Position numbers and translations under genes: made by a program. This document shows, piece after piece, positions 1 through 8,724 of a stretch of DNA of 64,000 nt (position 1 is its first letter; every line of letters starts with the position of its first letter). The notes beneath the pieces were generated by a model, which saw only the letters and a list, made by a program, of their open reading frames with translations, had not been told where the DNA came from and searched no databases. Location of the stretch: the NCBI RefSeq assembly GCF_000949475.1, contig NZ_JRHC01000001.1, positions 744,001-808,000 on the forward strand, given 5' to 3'. Source of the stretch: Draconibacterium sediminis (GTDB lineage: Bacteria > Bacteroidota > Bacteroidia > Bacteroidales > Prolixibacteraceae).

Positions 1-831
1 CAGAACCAAAATCAGCAATAGCAAAACCGACAAGGCAAAGTACGATAAACGTTCGTAGGTTTCGTTGGCCAGCAGCTCCGCTTCCTGCGATTGCCGCATA
101 AAACTTTCTTCTTCCTGTCGTTCCAGTTTTGTAATAATTTCCGAAAGATTTTCACTGATCTCAAGGTTTTTGCGCATGTAAACTGCTTCTGCCGAACTCA
201 TTCGTTGGTTACGTTGCTTCAGTTCCTTTTCAAGCGACTCAATTTCTTGTTGCAGGCGCTGTTTCTCTACAGTCCGGTCTACAATTATGGGTTTTGGCGG
301 TTCCTGTTTTTTCCCAAAAATACGTTTTATAAAACCTCTTTTCTCAGGTTCTTCAAAATGAATGGTATCCTGCACCGTCAATACGGTGTCAAGCGTTTCA
401 ACATATTGGTTAAAAGCTTCGTGCTCGTTTCCGCGCGAGAAATGAAGGTTTAGAATCTTTTCCCAAACAACCATTTTTTGCTGCGCCAGGATCAGCACCG
501 AATCAACCAGTATTTGCCGGTTGCTGTCTGGGTTGTAAATGGATTGTAATTCTTCAAATTTTGTTTCGAGCGACTCATTTACAGTTCTGTAATTCTCGAG
601 GTAATCATTGTCGTTGCTGAGCGAATAAAGCCTAACCATGTTTTCGGTTTCGTTCAAATCCATGGCCACATCTTTTACCAGGATAAGGGTGTTGTCGGGT
701 TTCGATTCGGAAAGCATGGAATTAACGATTTCGGATAAACTTTTGTACACAAAATTCCCCGACAAGCCCAACAACGAGATGATTATGATGGTAAGCAGAA
801 TAACCGGTATTTCAATCTTTATTCGTTTCAT
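1..831 (-). CDS. Sensor histidine kinase, N-terminal sensory part (truncated by window edge)
   Basis: The reading frame is open from an ATG at 829-831 down to base 1 (277 codons), so the protein continues outside the window. Residues about 6-28 form a membrane segment. Residues about 30-260 are a charged, coiled-coil-rich extracytoplasmic region. A second membrane segment starts near residue 264. This layout (TM, periplasmic helical sensor, TM) is that of the input part of a membrane-bound hybrid or classical histidine kinase, which is common in Bacteroidota. The kinase core itself is not in the window, so the function is inferred from architecture only. A methyl-accepting or GGDEF protein is an alternative. 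A 28-codon ORF ends 4 bp before this start. Confidence 0.6.
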   Translation of the reverse strand, partial: MKRIKIEIPVILLTIIIISLLGLSGNFVYKSLSEIVNSMLSESKPDNTLILVKDVAMDLNETENMVRLYSLSNDNDYLENYRTVNESLETKFEELQSIYNPDSNRQILVDSVLILAQQKMVVWEKILNLHFSRGNEHEAFNQYVETLDTVLTVQDTIHFEEPEKRGFIKRIFGKKQEPPKPIIVDRTVEKQRLQQEIESLEKELKQRNQRMSSAEAVYMRKNLEISENLSEIITKLERQEEESFMRQSQEAELLANETYERLSYFALSVLLLLILVL

Positions 832-877
832 CTCATCAAAATTGTCTATTTCTTTTGTATTCGATGTAACTCTCGAT

Positions 878-920
878 GAATTTTAATTCTTCCTGTTGTG
901 AATTTGAAGAATAAAAATTC
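878..920 (-). repeat. AT-rich inverted repeat in kinase leader
   Basis: Arms 878-892 and 906-920 pair over 14 of 15 positions around a 13-nt loop. It is not followed by a T-run on either strand, so it is not a normal terminator. It may be a leader structure or a protein-binding palindrome. It overlaps the 28-codon ORF at 836-922. Confidence 0.45.
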
Positions 921-1120
921 ATGTTCGTTTCATTTAAGTCTACTTCACAACTAAAACGGATACAGGCTTTAGAAGTTGCATGCTCAGAACAATTAACGGT
1001 GAACAGAGTTCTGCAAAGCACATCTGGCAAAATTAAATTAATAAGCTCAATTAATTCCAAAAGATTGTTAAATCATCCTGAACATATTGGCTGTAATTTC
1101 CTTAATGATTTTAAAAAGGA

Positions 1121-1128
1121 TATTTTTG
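1121..1128 (+). promoter_or_regulatory. Candidate -7 box for gpmI
   Basis: TATTTTTG matches the Bacteroidota -7 consensus TAnnTTTG and lies 38 bp before the gpmI start. No clear TTG -33 element is found 17-20 bp upstream, so this is a partial match. Confidence 0.4.
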
Positions 1129-1166
1129 TCCGTTCTAAAATTGATATTTAATAAAAACAGAATATA

Positions 1167-2699
1167 ATGGCTGATAATCAGAAGACTTTATTAATGATTC
1201 TCGATGGATGGGGAATCGGTGACGGATCGAAAAGCGACATTGTAGCAACTGCTCCAACTCCTTTTATCGATTCGTTGATGGAAAAATACCCGCACTCGCA
1301 ATTGTTGGCAAGTGGCGAAAATGTTGGTTTGCCAGATGGACAGATGGGTAACTCGGAAGTGGGTCACCTTAACATTGGAGCCGGTCGTGTTTTGTACCAG
1401 GACATGGTGAAAATTACACGTGCCATTAAAGACAAGTCGTTGTGGCAGCATCCGCAGATTTTAAAAGCGTACAACTACGCAAAAGACAATAAAAAGAAAG
1501 TTCACCTGATTGGTTTGATTGGCCCTGGTGGAGTTCATGCTTTAAGTTCGCACATGGTAGCGCTTTGTCAGATTGCTACCGACATGGGACTGGAAGATGT
1601 TTTTATCCATGGTTTAACTGACGGTCGTGATACTGACCCACGTTCAGGTTATGGTTTTATTGAAAACGACCTGAAAGCGTTGGAAGGAACCGTGGGTAAA
1701 TTTGCATCGTTGATCGGTCGTTACTACGGAATGGACCGCGACAATAACTACGATCGTTTGAAATTAGCTTACGATTTGTATACACAAGGTAAAGGCGAAA
1801 AATCAACTGATATTCTAGCTTCAATGCAGGCATCATACGATGCGGGTGTAACCGATGAGTTCCTGAAACCTTTAGTAATGGTTGACGAAGCCGGCGAGCC
1901 ACTGGCAAAAATCGAAGAAGAAGATGTGGTAATCTGCTTTAACTTCCGTACCGACCGTTTGCGTCAGACAACTATTGCCTTTACTCAGGAAGACAAACAT
2001 GAGTATGACATGCACACCATGAATCTGCAATGGTATACCATGACAACTTATAAAGCCGATTTTAAAGGTATTAACGTGATCTTCGAAAAAGATAACGTGA
2101 CCAACACCATGGGTGAGGTAATTGAAAGGGCTGGTAAAAAACAAATCCGTATTGCCGAGACCGAAAAATACGCGCACGTAACTTTCTTCTTTAGTGGCGG
2201 CCGCGAGGCAGAATTTGAAGGAGAAAGCCGTATCCTTATTCCTTCACCAAAAGTTCCTACTTACGATCTTCAGCCGGAAATGTCGGCTCCGGAAGTGGCA
2301 AAAGCTATAGTTCCGAAACTGGAAAACGGAGAGGCTGACTTTGTTTGTCTGAATTTTGCCAACGGTGATATGGTTGGTCACACAGGTGTTTACGAAGCTG
2401 TTTACAAAGCAGTTCAGGCGGTTGATGCTTGTGCAAAAGAGGTGGTTACTGCAGCTCAGAAAGGTGGTTACGATATCATGATCATTGCCGACCATGGTAA
2501 TGCCGACAATGCGGTTAACGATGACGGTTCGGAAAATACAGCTCACTCGTTAAATCCAGTTCCTTGTATTTTTGTTACTGAAAAAGAAGGAATAACATTG
2601 GAGAACGGTATTTTGGCTGATGTTGCACCAACATTATTAGCCGACATGGGACTTGAGGTTCCTGCCGAGATGACCGGTAAAAATCTTATTAAGAAGTAA
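1167..2699 (+). CDS. gpmI: 2,3-bisphosphoglycerate-independent phosphoglycerate mutase
   Basis: Interconverts 3- and 2-phosphoglycerate in cytosolic glycolysis and gluconeogenesis by a phosphoserine intermediate, using Mn2+. The 510-residue length is normal for the family. The first metal-binding motif LDGWG is at residues 12-16. The nucleophile serine is S63 in GQMGNSEVGH. The C-terminal metal site ADHGNAD is near residue 445. The central phosphate-transfer domain holds HGLTDGRDT. ATG at 1167 gives the expected N-terminus. A strong terminator follows, and the gene appears monocistronic. Confidence 0.97.
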   Translation: MADNQKTLLMILDGWGIGDGSKSDIVATAPTPFIDSLMEKYPHSQLLASGENVGLPDGQMGNSEVGHLNIGAGRVLYQDMVKITRAIKDKSLWQHPQILKAYNYAKDNKKKVHLIGLIGPGGVHALSSHMVALCQIATDMGLEDVFIHGLTDGRDTDPRSGYGFIENDLKALEGTVGKFASLIGRYYGMDRDNNYDRLKLAYDLYTQGKGEKSTDILASMQASYDAGVTDEFLKPLVMVDEAGEPLAKIEEEDVVICFNFRTDRLRQTTIAFTQEDKHEYDMHTMNLQWYTMTTYKADFKGINVIFEKDNVTNTMGEVIERAGKKQIRIAETEKYAHVTFFFSGGREAEFEGESRILIPSPKVPTYDLQPEMSAPEVAKAIVPKLENGEADFVCLNFANGDMVGHTGVYEAVYKAVQAVDACAKEVVTAAQKGGYDIMIIADHGNADNAVNDDGSENTAHSLNPVPCIFVTEKEGITLENGILADVAPTLLADMGLEVPAEMTGKNLIKK

Positions 2700-2721
2700 G
2701 ACGATACTTTAAATAAATTTT

Positions 2722-2758
2722 CAAACCTTACTTGTGCTGCAAGTAAGGTTTGTTTTTT
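2722..2758 (+). terminator. Intrinsic terminator of gpmI
   Basis: Perfect 13-bp stem (2722-2734 with 2740-2752), 5-nt loop, then six T at 2753-2758. It lies just before the DUF3109 gene, so that gene needs its own promoter or readthrough. Confidence 0.9.
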
Positions 2759-2788
2759 AATATTTGTACCAAAATAAATTTGAAAGAC

Positions 2789-3364
2789 GTGATAGAGATT
2801 GGTCGTGCCATAGTAAGCCGTGATGTTTTTGAGAAGCATTTTCTTTGTGATATACTAAAATGCAAAGGTGCTTGTTGTATTGAAGGTGATTCGGGGGCCC
2901 CGCTTACCGATGAAGAGGCTATTCTTATTGAAGAAGATTATCACACTTTTGAAGACTTGCTTCCCGAAAAACACAAACGCGAAGTGGAGAAACAGGGCTA
3001 CTCGGTTATTGATAGCGATGGCGATTTGGTAACGCCGCTTGTTGACGACCGTCAGTGTGTTTACTCCTATTACAATAAACAAGGTATTTTAAAATGTGCC
3101 ATCGAAAAAGCGCATTTTGAAGGGAAAACCAAGTTTCGTAAACCATTGTCGTGTCATTTGTTCCCCATTCGTATTACTGAATACAAACGTTTTGATGCCG
3201 TAAACTACCAGGAGCTCGATATCTGTAAACCCGGGCGTAAATGTGGTGCATCGGAAAAACTACCGCTTTACAAATTCTTAAAAGAGCCACTCACCGCTAA
3301 ATATGGTGCCGAGTGGTACAAAGAGCTGGAAATTGCAGCCGACTATATTCTGTCTGAAAAATAG
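2789..3364 (+). CDS. DUF3109 family cysteine-rich protein
   Basis: Conserved Bacteroidota protein of about 191 residues, related to the YkgJ metal/Fe-S-binding cysteine-cluster group. No reaction is established. Cysteines sit in a CDILKCKGACC motif near the N-terminus followed by GDSGAP, and further on in single-Cys motifs (CVYSYY, CAIEKA, CHLFPI, CKPGRKC), probably forming a metal site. The frame extends upstream to a TTG inside the gpmI terminator. I chose GTG at 2789 because it gives the family's usual start M-I-E-I-G. A second cysteine-cluster protein is at 42606-43106. Confidence 0.85.
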   Translation: MIEIGRAIVSRDVFEKHFLCDILKCKGACCIEGDSGAPLTDEEAILIEEDYHTFEDLLPEKHKREVEKQGYSVIDSDGDLVTPLVDDRQCVYSYYNKQGILKCAIEKAHFEGKTKFRKPLSCHLFPIRITEYKRFDAVNYQELDICKPGRKCGASEKLPLYKFLKEPLTAKYGAEWYKELEIAADYILSEK

Positions 3365-3402
3365 CTTGGTGCGAAGTAAAATCCCCAATAATTTTTATCT
3401 AG

Positions 3403-3463
3403 TCCCAATTGTCCCATAATGCTCAATTGTCCCAAATTATGAATATATGTCCCATTCAGGGAC
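3403..3463. promoter_or_regulatory. Reiterated TCCCA boxes upstream of the pilin-like locus
   Basis: TCCCA occurs at 3403, 3412, 3430 and 3450. The 11-mer CAATTGTCCCA is repeated exactly at 3406-3416 and 3424-3434, 18 bp apart. The last copy is half of the inverted repeat GTCCC-N5-GGGAC at 3449-3463. Helically phased direct repeats about 150-210 bp before the first subunit gene look like sites for a response regulator. A 6-bp hairpin (3547-3552 with 3562-3567) follows in the presumed leader. The regulator is unknown. Confidence 0.5.
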
Positions 3464-3615
3464 TTGAATTCGGGTTGCTACAATTGCTAAGATGTTGATA
3501 TTCAGTATTTGGCATGTTTTGGCATTTGTGTTGCTTATTAAAGGGCGTATCCGACCCTAAAGGATACAACAGCTTTTTGAAGAAAAAATTACAAACAAAT
3601 AAACAACACAACATC

Positions 3616-4173
3616 ATGAAAAAAGTTACATTTTTATTAGCAGCGATTTTAGTTCTGGGGGTTTCAAGCATTGCGAAAGCGCAAAAAAGTGATTCACACA
3701 ATTTGAATATTAAAATTGATAAGCAGGCATTGATTGCTATCGAGAGCGAAGGTTCGACTGATATTAGTTTTGACTCAAAAGCTTTTGTTAATGCCGGTGA
3801 AGAAATGACTTTCGCGGCCAGCGGAAGCAACAAGCAGCTGTGGTTAAACTACTCATCAATTGTTGGTACGGGAAGCACCAATACAATTTCTGCTAAAATT
3901 TCGAAATTACCTGAAGGTTTGAAGGTTAATGTAGCAACCAGTGAATCGGCTGCTAATTCATCGAAAAAAGGTAAAACAGGAAAAGGTTATACCGTTGATT
4001 TAACTGAAGGAGGCGTAACCGTTGTAGATAATATTGGAAGTTGTTATACCGGAATCGGTGCAAATAAAGGTCACAAGTTGGAGTATAGCGTTTCAGTTGA
4101 CGACAGTAACTACGAGAAACTGGTAGCCGCAGATCATACACTGGTGGTAACCTATACTATAACAGAGAATTAA
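3616..4173 (+). CDS. Pilin-like secreted subunit A of chaperone-usher-like locus
   Basis: 185 residues with a Sec signal peptide (cleavage after about residue 22, AKAQ). It is homologous to the products at 4294-4857 and 8725-9288. Shared motifs are W-x-NYSS (76-81), a PEGLKV strand (99-104), GKTG near 119-123, IGSCYTG (140-146), GH at 152-153, and a C-terminal alternating strand LVVTYTITEN. The C-terminal strand with a tyrosine near the end, and the alternating hydrophobic N-terminal stretch after the signal peptide, resemble fimbrial subunits joined by donor-strand exchange. That role is inferred. An upstream in-frame start at 3514 is rejected because ATG 3616 directly begins the signal peptide. 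It is first in the locus and followed by a terminator, as expected of a major subunit. Confidence 0.7.
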   Translation: MKKVTFLLAAILVLGVSSIAKAQKSDSHNLNIKIDKQALIAIESEGSTDISFDSKAFVNAGEEMTFAASGSNKQLWLNYSSIVGTGSTNTISAKISKLPEGLKVNVATSESAANSSKKGKTGKGYTVDLTEGGVTVVDNIGSCYTGIGANKGHKLEYSVSVDDSNYEKLVAADHTLVVTYTITEN

Positions 4174-4202
4174 TAAAGGGACAGAGATAAAAAATAAGGG
4201 GT

Positions 4203-4238
4203 GAACGGGTCAATCTACTGATTGGCCCGTTCTTTTTT
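4203..4238 (+). terminator. Terminator after first subunit gene
   Basis: 13-bp stem (4203-4215 with 4220-4232, one G-U pair), 4-nt loop TACT, then six T. It lies between subunit A and subunit B. If leaky, it would make the first subunit the most abundant transcript, as in many fimbrial operons. Confidence 0.85.
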
Positions 4239-4293
4239 GCTGATTTTTTATTCAGCTATTTCTTTTTAGCAGATTTCGCCGTAGATTTAAAAC

Positions 4294-4857
4294 ATGAAGT
4301 TGTTGGACGCAATATCATGTTTGATTTTTCTGGTTCTTTTTTCCTTGGCTGCGAGTGCGCAGGAAAGTATCAGTCATCAATTGGGAATAGATATTCCTGA
4401 AGTGGCTTTGTTGGCCTTACAGTCCGAAAATACCACGGATGTGAATCTTAGTGCTTTGCCGCCCAACACTGCCGGTCAGCAAATCAAAACAAACAAAGAA
4501 GAACAATCAGGCATCTGGATTAACTATTCTTCGGTTGTGAGGAAAAATCAAAAAAGAAAAGTGACAGCAACAGTTGTTGGTGAAATACCAGAGGGAATGG
4601 TGCTAAAAGTAATGGCATCGGAGAGTAGAGGAGAAGGAAAAGGGAAATTGGGAGAATCGTTATCGTGGGTAGCTCTCCGAAATGGTTCGGTTGATGTAAT
4701 CTCAGATATCGGAAGCTGCTATACCGGACGCGGAGCGCAGAATGGCCACTTGCTTACCTATAAAATTGAACTGGATGACGACGCGGATCAGTACGCAAAA
4801 TTGAAACAGTCAGAAACTTCACTGCAAATATTATATACATTAACCGACGACAATTAG
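4294..4857 (+). CDS. Pilin-like secreted subunit B
   Basis: 187 residues with a signal peptide (cleavage near ASAQ, residue 23). It is a paralogue of subunit A, with IWINYSS at 74-80, PEGMVLKV at 99-106, GKGKLG, DIGSCYTG at 138-145, GH at 151-152, and a C-terminal beta-strand SLQILYTLTDDN. A single cysteine at residue 142 is shared with subunit A but is alanine in subunit C, so an intramolecular disulfide is unlikely. Translation likely continues into the periplasmic Ig-like gene 42 bp downstream. Confidence 0.7.
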   Translation: MKLLDAISCLIFLVLFSLAASAQESISHQLGIDIPEVALLALQSENTTDVNLSALPPNTAGQQIKTNKEEQSGIWINYSSVVRKNQKRKVTATVVGEIPEGMVLKVMASESRGEGKGKLGESLSWVALRNGSVDVISDIGSCYTGRGAQNGHLLTYKIELDDDADQYAKLKQSETSLQILYTLTDDN

Positions 4858-4899
4858 TTTTTCATTAGTATTTTTAGCCGAAACTTATAAGTAGCTAAT

Positions 4900-5703
4900 A
4901 TGTTGATGAAAAGGTTTTTTCTCTGTTTTATTCCATTATTATTTATTTCCGGCATTTTTTCGAATAGAAGTTATGCAAATATTGTTGTGTTAAACGGGTT
5001 GACCCACGAAAACATTGCAATGGCCGGAGAGGGTTATCGGGGAGCTATTAAGATTCAAAATACAGGAACGGAACCGCAGAGTGTAAAAGTGTATCAGCGC
5101 GATTATTGGTATGCATTTTCGGGCGAAAGCCGCCACGATGACGCCGGAACCTTGGCACGTTCGAATGCCGCCTGGATAAAATACAGTCCGAATTTGTTTA
5201 CACTCCAGCCTAACGAAACCGCGGTGGTTGATTTTGAAGTGAGTGTTCCGGCCAATGACACACTGAAAGGAACCTACTGGAGCGTGATAATGGTGGAGGG
5301 AATACAGCCTGAAGAAACTGCTGCATCATCGGGTCTGAAAATTCATACCGCCATACGATATGCCGTGCAGGTTGTTACCAATATTGGCAATACCGGAAAA
5401 CGCGATCTGCAGTTTTTGGGCATGGAGCTAACTACCAACGAGGATGAAACACAAGTGCTTAATGTAGCAATTGAAAATACCGGCGAACGACTTTTAAAAC
5501 CTGAACTCAACCTGGAGTTGTTTAATGCTGAAGGAGAATCGATAGGTGTTTTTAAAGCCGAGCGAAGAAAGACTTACCCCACTACTTCTGTTTTATTATC
5601 GTTACCGCTTGAAGGTGTAAAGCCCGGCGAATATGCTGCTGTGCTGATTGCCGATTGTGATGAGGATAATATTTTTGGAACAAATTTAACACTCGAGTTG
5701 TAG
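4900..5703 (+). CDS. Periplasmic Ig-like, pilus chaperone-like protein
   Basis: 267 residues with a signal peptide (about residues 1-26). The mature part begins with beta-strand motifs typical of the N-terminal domain of pilus chaperones: a G1-like run ending in LTLQPNETAVVDFEVSVP (about residues 104-125) and a second domain with NTGERLLKPELNLELF. Pilus chaperones cap subunits in the periplasm and deliver them to an outer-membrane usher. The locus context (three pilin-like genes and a beta-barrel partner) supports this, but sequence similarity to FimC/PapD is only structural in feel. ATG 4906 is an alternative start. It is 2 bp from the next gene, so the two are translationally linked. Confidence 0.55.
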   Translation: MLMKRFFLCFIPLLFISGIFSNRSYANIVVLNGLTHENIAMAGEGYRGAIKIQNTGTEPQSVKVYQRDYWYAFSGESRHDDAGTLARSNAAWIKYSPNLFTLQPNETAVVDFEVSVPANDTLKGTYWSVIMVEGIQPEETAASSGLKIHTAIRYAVQVVTNIGNTGKRDLQFLGMELTTNEDETQVLNVAIENTGERLLKPELNLELFNAEGESIGVFKAERRKTYPTTSVLLSLPLEGVKPGEYAAVLIADCDEDNIFGTNLTLEL

Positions 5704-5705
5704 TT

Positions 5706-8700
5706 ATGCGCATAGAGACAAAGTTGATCTTTTTATTTCTTCTGACTTTGCCTCTTGAGCTTTTGTCTCAGCAAGTTCTGCAAACAACCTTTGTAAAAAA
5801 ACAAGCCCAATCACAGCCGGGAAAAGTTTGTAACATTGCCTTTTTTATTCAGAATAATTCGGAAAATGAGCTGCAGGCGATACCTACCTTTACTTTGCCT
5901 GACGGGTGGAAACTGGTTACCCAAACAAATACTATTCAGCTAAAACCTTCTGAAAAAAAGTTTAATATACTGTCGATGCAGATTCCTGTAGCTTATGCCG
6001 TTGGAAATTATACGGTGGGGGCGCAGTTTAAATCGGTAGTAAACGGTGCTGTTCTGCAACGTGATTCGATAAAAGTGCAGGTTTTAGAGCTTGAAAAAAT
6101 AGATGTCCAAAAACTGGACAAGCCAGACTATGTTTATGCCGGCGAAGAGATTCGTGCCAGCTACCTTCTGCAAAATAGAGGAAATACCGACAAAAGCTTT
6201 TTTATCGAAACCCAGAATTGCCAGGTGGAAGGCGGGGCTGAAGTACGGCTAAAAGTTGGCGAGTCGAAAACCATAACAGTGGTAAAACCTACTTCGGAGG
6301 AATTGGTGAACAGCGAAAGGGAATATTACTCCATCCGCGTAAGTTCCGGAAACCGTGTTTTGCAGAGTGTTAACAGTTGGTCGCAGATATTTCCATCGAA
6401 AAATATGAAAAAGGACCTGTTTTTTCGGTTTCCGGTTTCGGTTTCGGGAACCTACCTGGCAGTTAACAGGGATGAAAAATACGAGTCGACTTACCAACTG
6501 CAGGTCCAGGGGCAGGGAGCTTTAGACGAGGCAGGTAAACATCAGCTGGAGTTTCTGGCACGCGGGCCAAGTAGCACCAATTTGAGCTACCTCGGGTTGT
6601 ACGATCAGTATTACATGATGTACCAAAACCCTAATTTTATGCTATTCGGCGGTCAGAAGAATTATATGTTCACACCATTAACCGAGTCTTCCCGATACGG
6701 AATGGGTGTTGAAAGCCGGGTTCGGTTAAATAATGGTTTGGAGTTGGGATTTACCTATGTCGATCCGCGCTTCTTCGAAGAAATAAAGGACGAAATGGCC
6801 GGTGTGCTGGGGTATCATTTTAATGAGGGTAATAAAGTTGAAGCTTATTACATCTCGAAACAATTTGCGGTTAACGACGACCGGGCACAGTTGGTGAGTT
6901 TAATGTCGGAGTTCTCGCCTTTTAAAGGAACTGATGTTGAGCTGGAACTTTCGCGCGGTTATTTTAATAATGATGCTGACAACGCGTACCGGTTGAACAT
7001 CAACTCGCAGTTTTCGGTGTTTAATGTTGCCGGAAACTACTATAATGCCGGAAAGAATTACCCGGGATATTACAATAACTCAAAGTTTTATTCGGCCAAT
7101 GTTTCAGCAAGGATGAGCAAGAAACTGAATTTAAGTGTATACGCCCGACGCGATTTTATGAATGCACAGCTCGACACCTTTTTTGCAACGGCTCCGATAA
7201 CTGAATCGTATCAGGGAAGTGTTGATTATAAATTAGGTTTGCAAAGTCACCTTAAACTTTTTGTACGACAGTACGAGCGAAAAGACAGGTTGAGTTTTAA
7301 TAAATTTCATTATAAAACGCGTTCGGCAAATATCCGTTTCAGCCAGAAATATCGTTGGATTAGGTACAGTTTAACCGGAGAAGCCGGAAAAACGACCAAC
7401 TTTCTACTCGAACCGGGCGAGAATGAACAAAACAGCTTCAGGGGAACGGGTGATTTTACCATCAAAATAAATTCACGGCATTACATCAGTGCTTTTGGAA
7501 CCTGGTCGAATATCAACGAATTTGTGTCGGGGAAGCAGCAAAATCTAACAGCAGGTTTGTCGGCATCAAGCCAGATATCAGATAATTTTAACGCCAATTT
7601 TTACGTGCAAAACGCTTACGATATCGACGATTATTACAAAAACCGCAACCTGATGCAGCTCAGCCTTAATTACAATTTCCTGAAAAGCCATAGCATTTCG
7701 CTGCGTAGTTTCTACACCATTTTTAAAACCGAACTTGAAGAGGCCGAGTTTACCCTTTCGGCCACTTATGCCTACAAATTTGGTGTGCCGCTTAAGCAGG
7801 TAATAAAAGCCGGTGTTATCAGTGGTAGGGTAAGCAACGAGCAAGGCGAACCGGTTGAGGGCGTTTGGGTGCGACTGCTAAATCAAACGGCAGTTACCGA
7901 TAAAAACGGGGTTTATACGTTTGATTTAGTGCGGCCGGGAACACATTTGGTTTCGTTTGACGAAAGTAATTTTCAACTTGATGAATTAACAAATATTCCC
8001 AACCCGGTGGAAGTGAATGTTTTTGAAGATCAGGTTTCAACTATCGATGTACGGATTTTAAAAGGTGCCGTGCTCAAAGGAAAAATTCTACTCGAGGAAG
8101 CCAGATTAAAAGCAGCCGCAGATGAAAATGCCACTCCGGCGAACATCATTATCGAGGCAAAATCAGCGCTGGATGAATACCGGATAACCACCGAAAAAGA
8201 TGGATCATTTGTATTTCCATTGCTAAAACCGGGTGAGTTTACTTTTGAAATCTACGCCAATTCAATTCCGGGCGGGTATAAAATCGATCAATTGGAATAT
8301 AAGTTTTCGCTCTCCGAAGGCGAAACCAAAGAAATGGAGATTGTACTGCCCACCAAAAAGAACAATATAATTTTTAAGCCAGCCGGAAATACGATGCTAA
8401 AAAGTGGTTTAGGATTGAAGTTACAGTCGGAAGCAAAGAAGAAGGAACCTGAAGTATCGGAAGATGAAACGTTTTACAGTATACAGATTGGGGCTTTTAG
8501 CCGGAAGATTCCTGATGGAGATCCGTTTTTTCAGAATGAGCAGTTTTATTTCGAAAAACAAATTGATAACTTACACAAATATTATATTGGGCGCTATCCG
8601 GATAAAAAAACAGCGAGAAAAGAGCTAGGCCGATTAAAGGTTAAATTCAGTAATCCGTTTATAGTTGTGTTTGATAAGGGACAGGTATTTAACTTGTACC

Positions 8701-8714
8701 GTTACAAAAAATAG
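5706..8714 (+). CDS. Usher-like outer-membrane beta-barrel with C-terminal SPOR domain
   Basis: 1002 residues. Signal peptide 1-21; two Ig/NEW3-like domains about 22-230; a long beta-barrel-like region about 235-700 rich in alternating aromatic strands; two carboxypeptidase-regulatory (transthyretin-like) modules about 704-760 and 789-865; and a SPOR-like domain about 922-1002 (FYSIQIGAF to the C-terminus). Barrel plus transthyretin-like C-terminal domains is the plan of chaperone-usher ushers, and the neighbours are pilin- and chaperone-like. I therefore infer an usher that exports the subunits. The SPOR module, which binds denuded peptidoglycan in known proteins, is not part of any usher I know. 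A non-usher porin or assembly barrel is the alternative. Confidence 0.55.
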   Translation: MRIETKLIFLFLLTLPLELLSQQVLQTTFVKKQAQSQPGKVCNIAFFIQNNSENELQAIPTFTLPDGWKLVTQTNTIQLKPSEKKFNILSMQIPVAYAVGNYTVGAQFKSVVNGAVLQRDSIKVQVLELEKIDVQKLDKPDYVYAGEEIRASYLLQNRGNTDKSFFIETQNCQVEGGAEVRLKVGESKTITVVKPTSEELVNSEREYYSIRVSSGNRVLQSVNSWSQIFPSKNMKKDLFFRFPVSVSGTYLAVNRDEKYESTYQLQVQGQGALDEAGKHQLEFLARGPSSTNLSYLGLYDQYYMMYQNPNFMLFGGQKNYMFTPLTESSRYGMGVESRVRLNNGLELGFTYVDPRFFEEIKDEMAGVLGYHFNEGNKVEAYYISKQFAVNDDRAQLVSLMSEFSPFKGTDVELELSRGYFNNDADNAYRLNINSQFSVFNVAGNYYNAGKNYPGYYNNSKFYSANVSARMSKKLNLSVYARRDFMNAQLDTFFATAPITESYQGSVDYKLGLQSHLKLFVRQYERKDRLSFNKFHYKTRSANIRFSQKYRWIRYSLTGEAGKTTNFLLEPGENEQNSFRGTGDFTIKINSRHYISAFGTWSNINEFVSGKQQNLTAGLSASSQISDNFNANFYVQNAYDIDDYYKNRNLMQLSLNYNFLKSHSISLRSFYTIFKTELEEAEFTLSATYAYKFGVPLKQVIKAGVISGRVSNEQGEPVEGVWVRLLNQTAVTDKNGVYTFDLVRPGTHLVSFDESNFQLDELTNIPNPVEVNVFEDQVSTIDVRILKGAVLKGKILLEEARLKAAADENATPANIIIEAKSALDEYRITTEKDGSFVFPLLKPGEFTFEIYANSIPGGYKIDQLEYKFSLSEGETKEMEIVLPTKKNNIIFKPAGNTMLKSGLGLKLQSEAKKKEPEVSEDETFYSIQIGAFSRKIPDGDPFFQNEQFYFEKQIDNLHKYYIGRYPDKKTARKELGRLKVKFSNPFIVVFDKGQVFNLYRYKK

Positions 8715-8724
8715 GACAAAAGAA

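Larger units (their letters stand above)
832..1166. other. 335-bp intergenic region with hairpin and candidate gpmI promoter
   Basis: This stretch separates the divergent kinase and gpmI genes. It holds a near-perfect inverted repeat at 878-892 and 906-920 (14 of 15 positions pair, 13-nt loop), AT-rich and placed in the likely 5' leader of the kinase gene. It also holds a minus-strand ORF at 836-922 of 28 codons that ends just before the kinase start, and a TAnnTTTG box at 1121-1128. The longer ORFs on both strands at 836-1151 show no family resemblance and are probably chance. Confidence 0.5.

Noticed and set aside
836-1151. 74- and 76-residue ORFs on opposite strands in the kinase/gpmI gap
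   Set aside because: They overlap each other, match no known family and lie in a region better explained as a divergent promoter. Only the 28-codon internal stretch ending next to the kinase start is kept as a weak finding.
2750-2788. Upstream TTG start for the DUF3109 protein
   Set aside because: It lies inside the gpmI terminator. GTG 2789 gives the usual family N-terminus.
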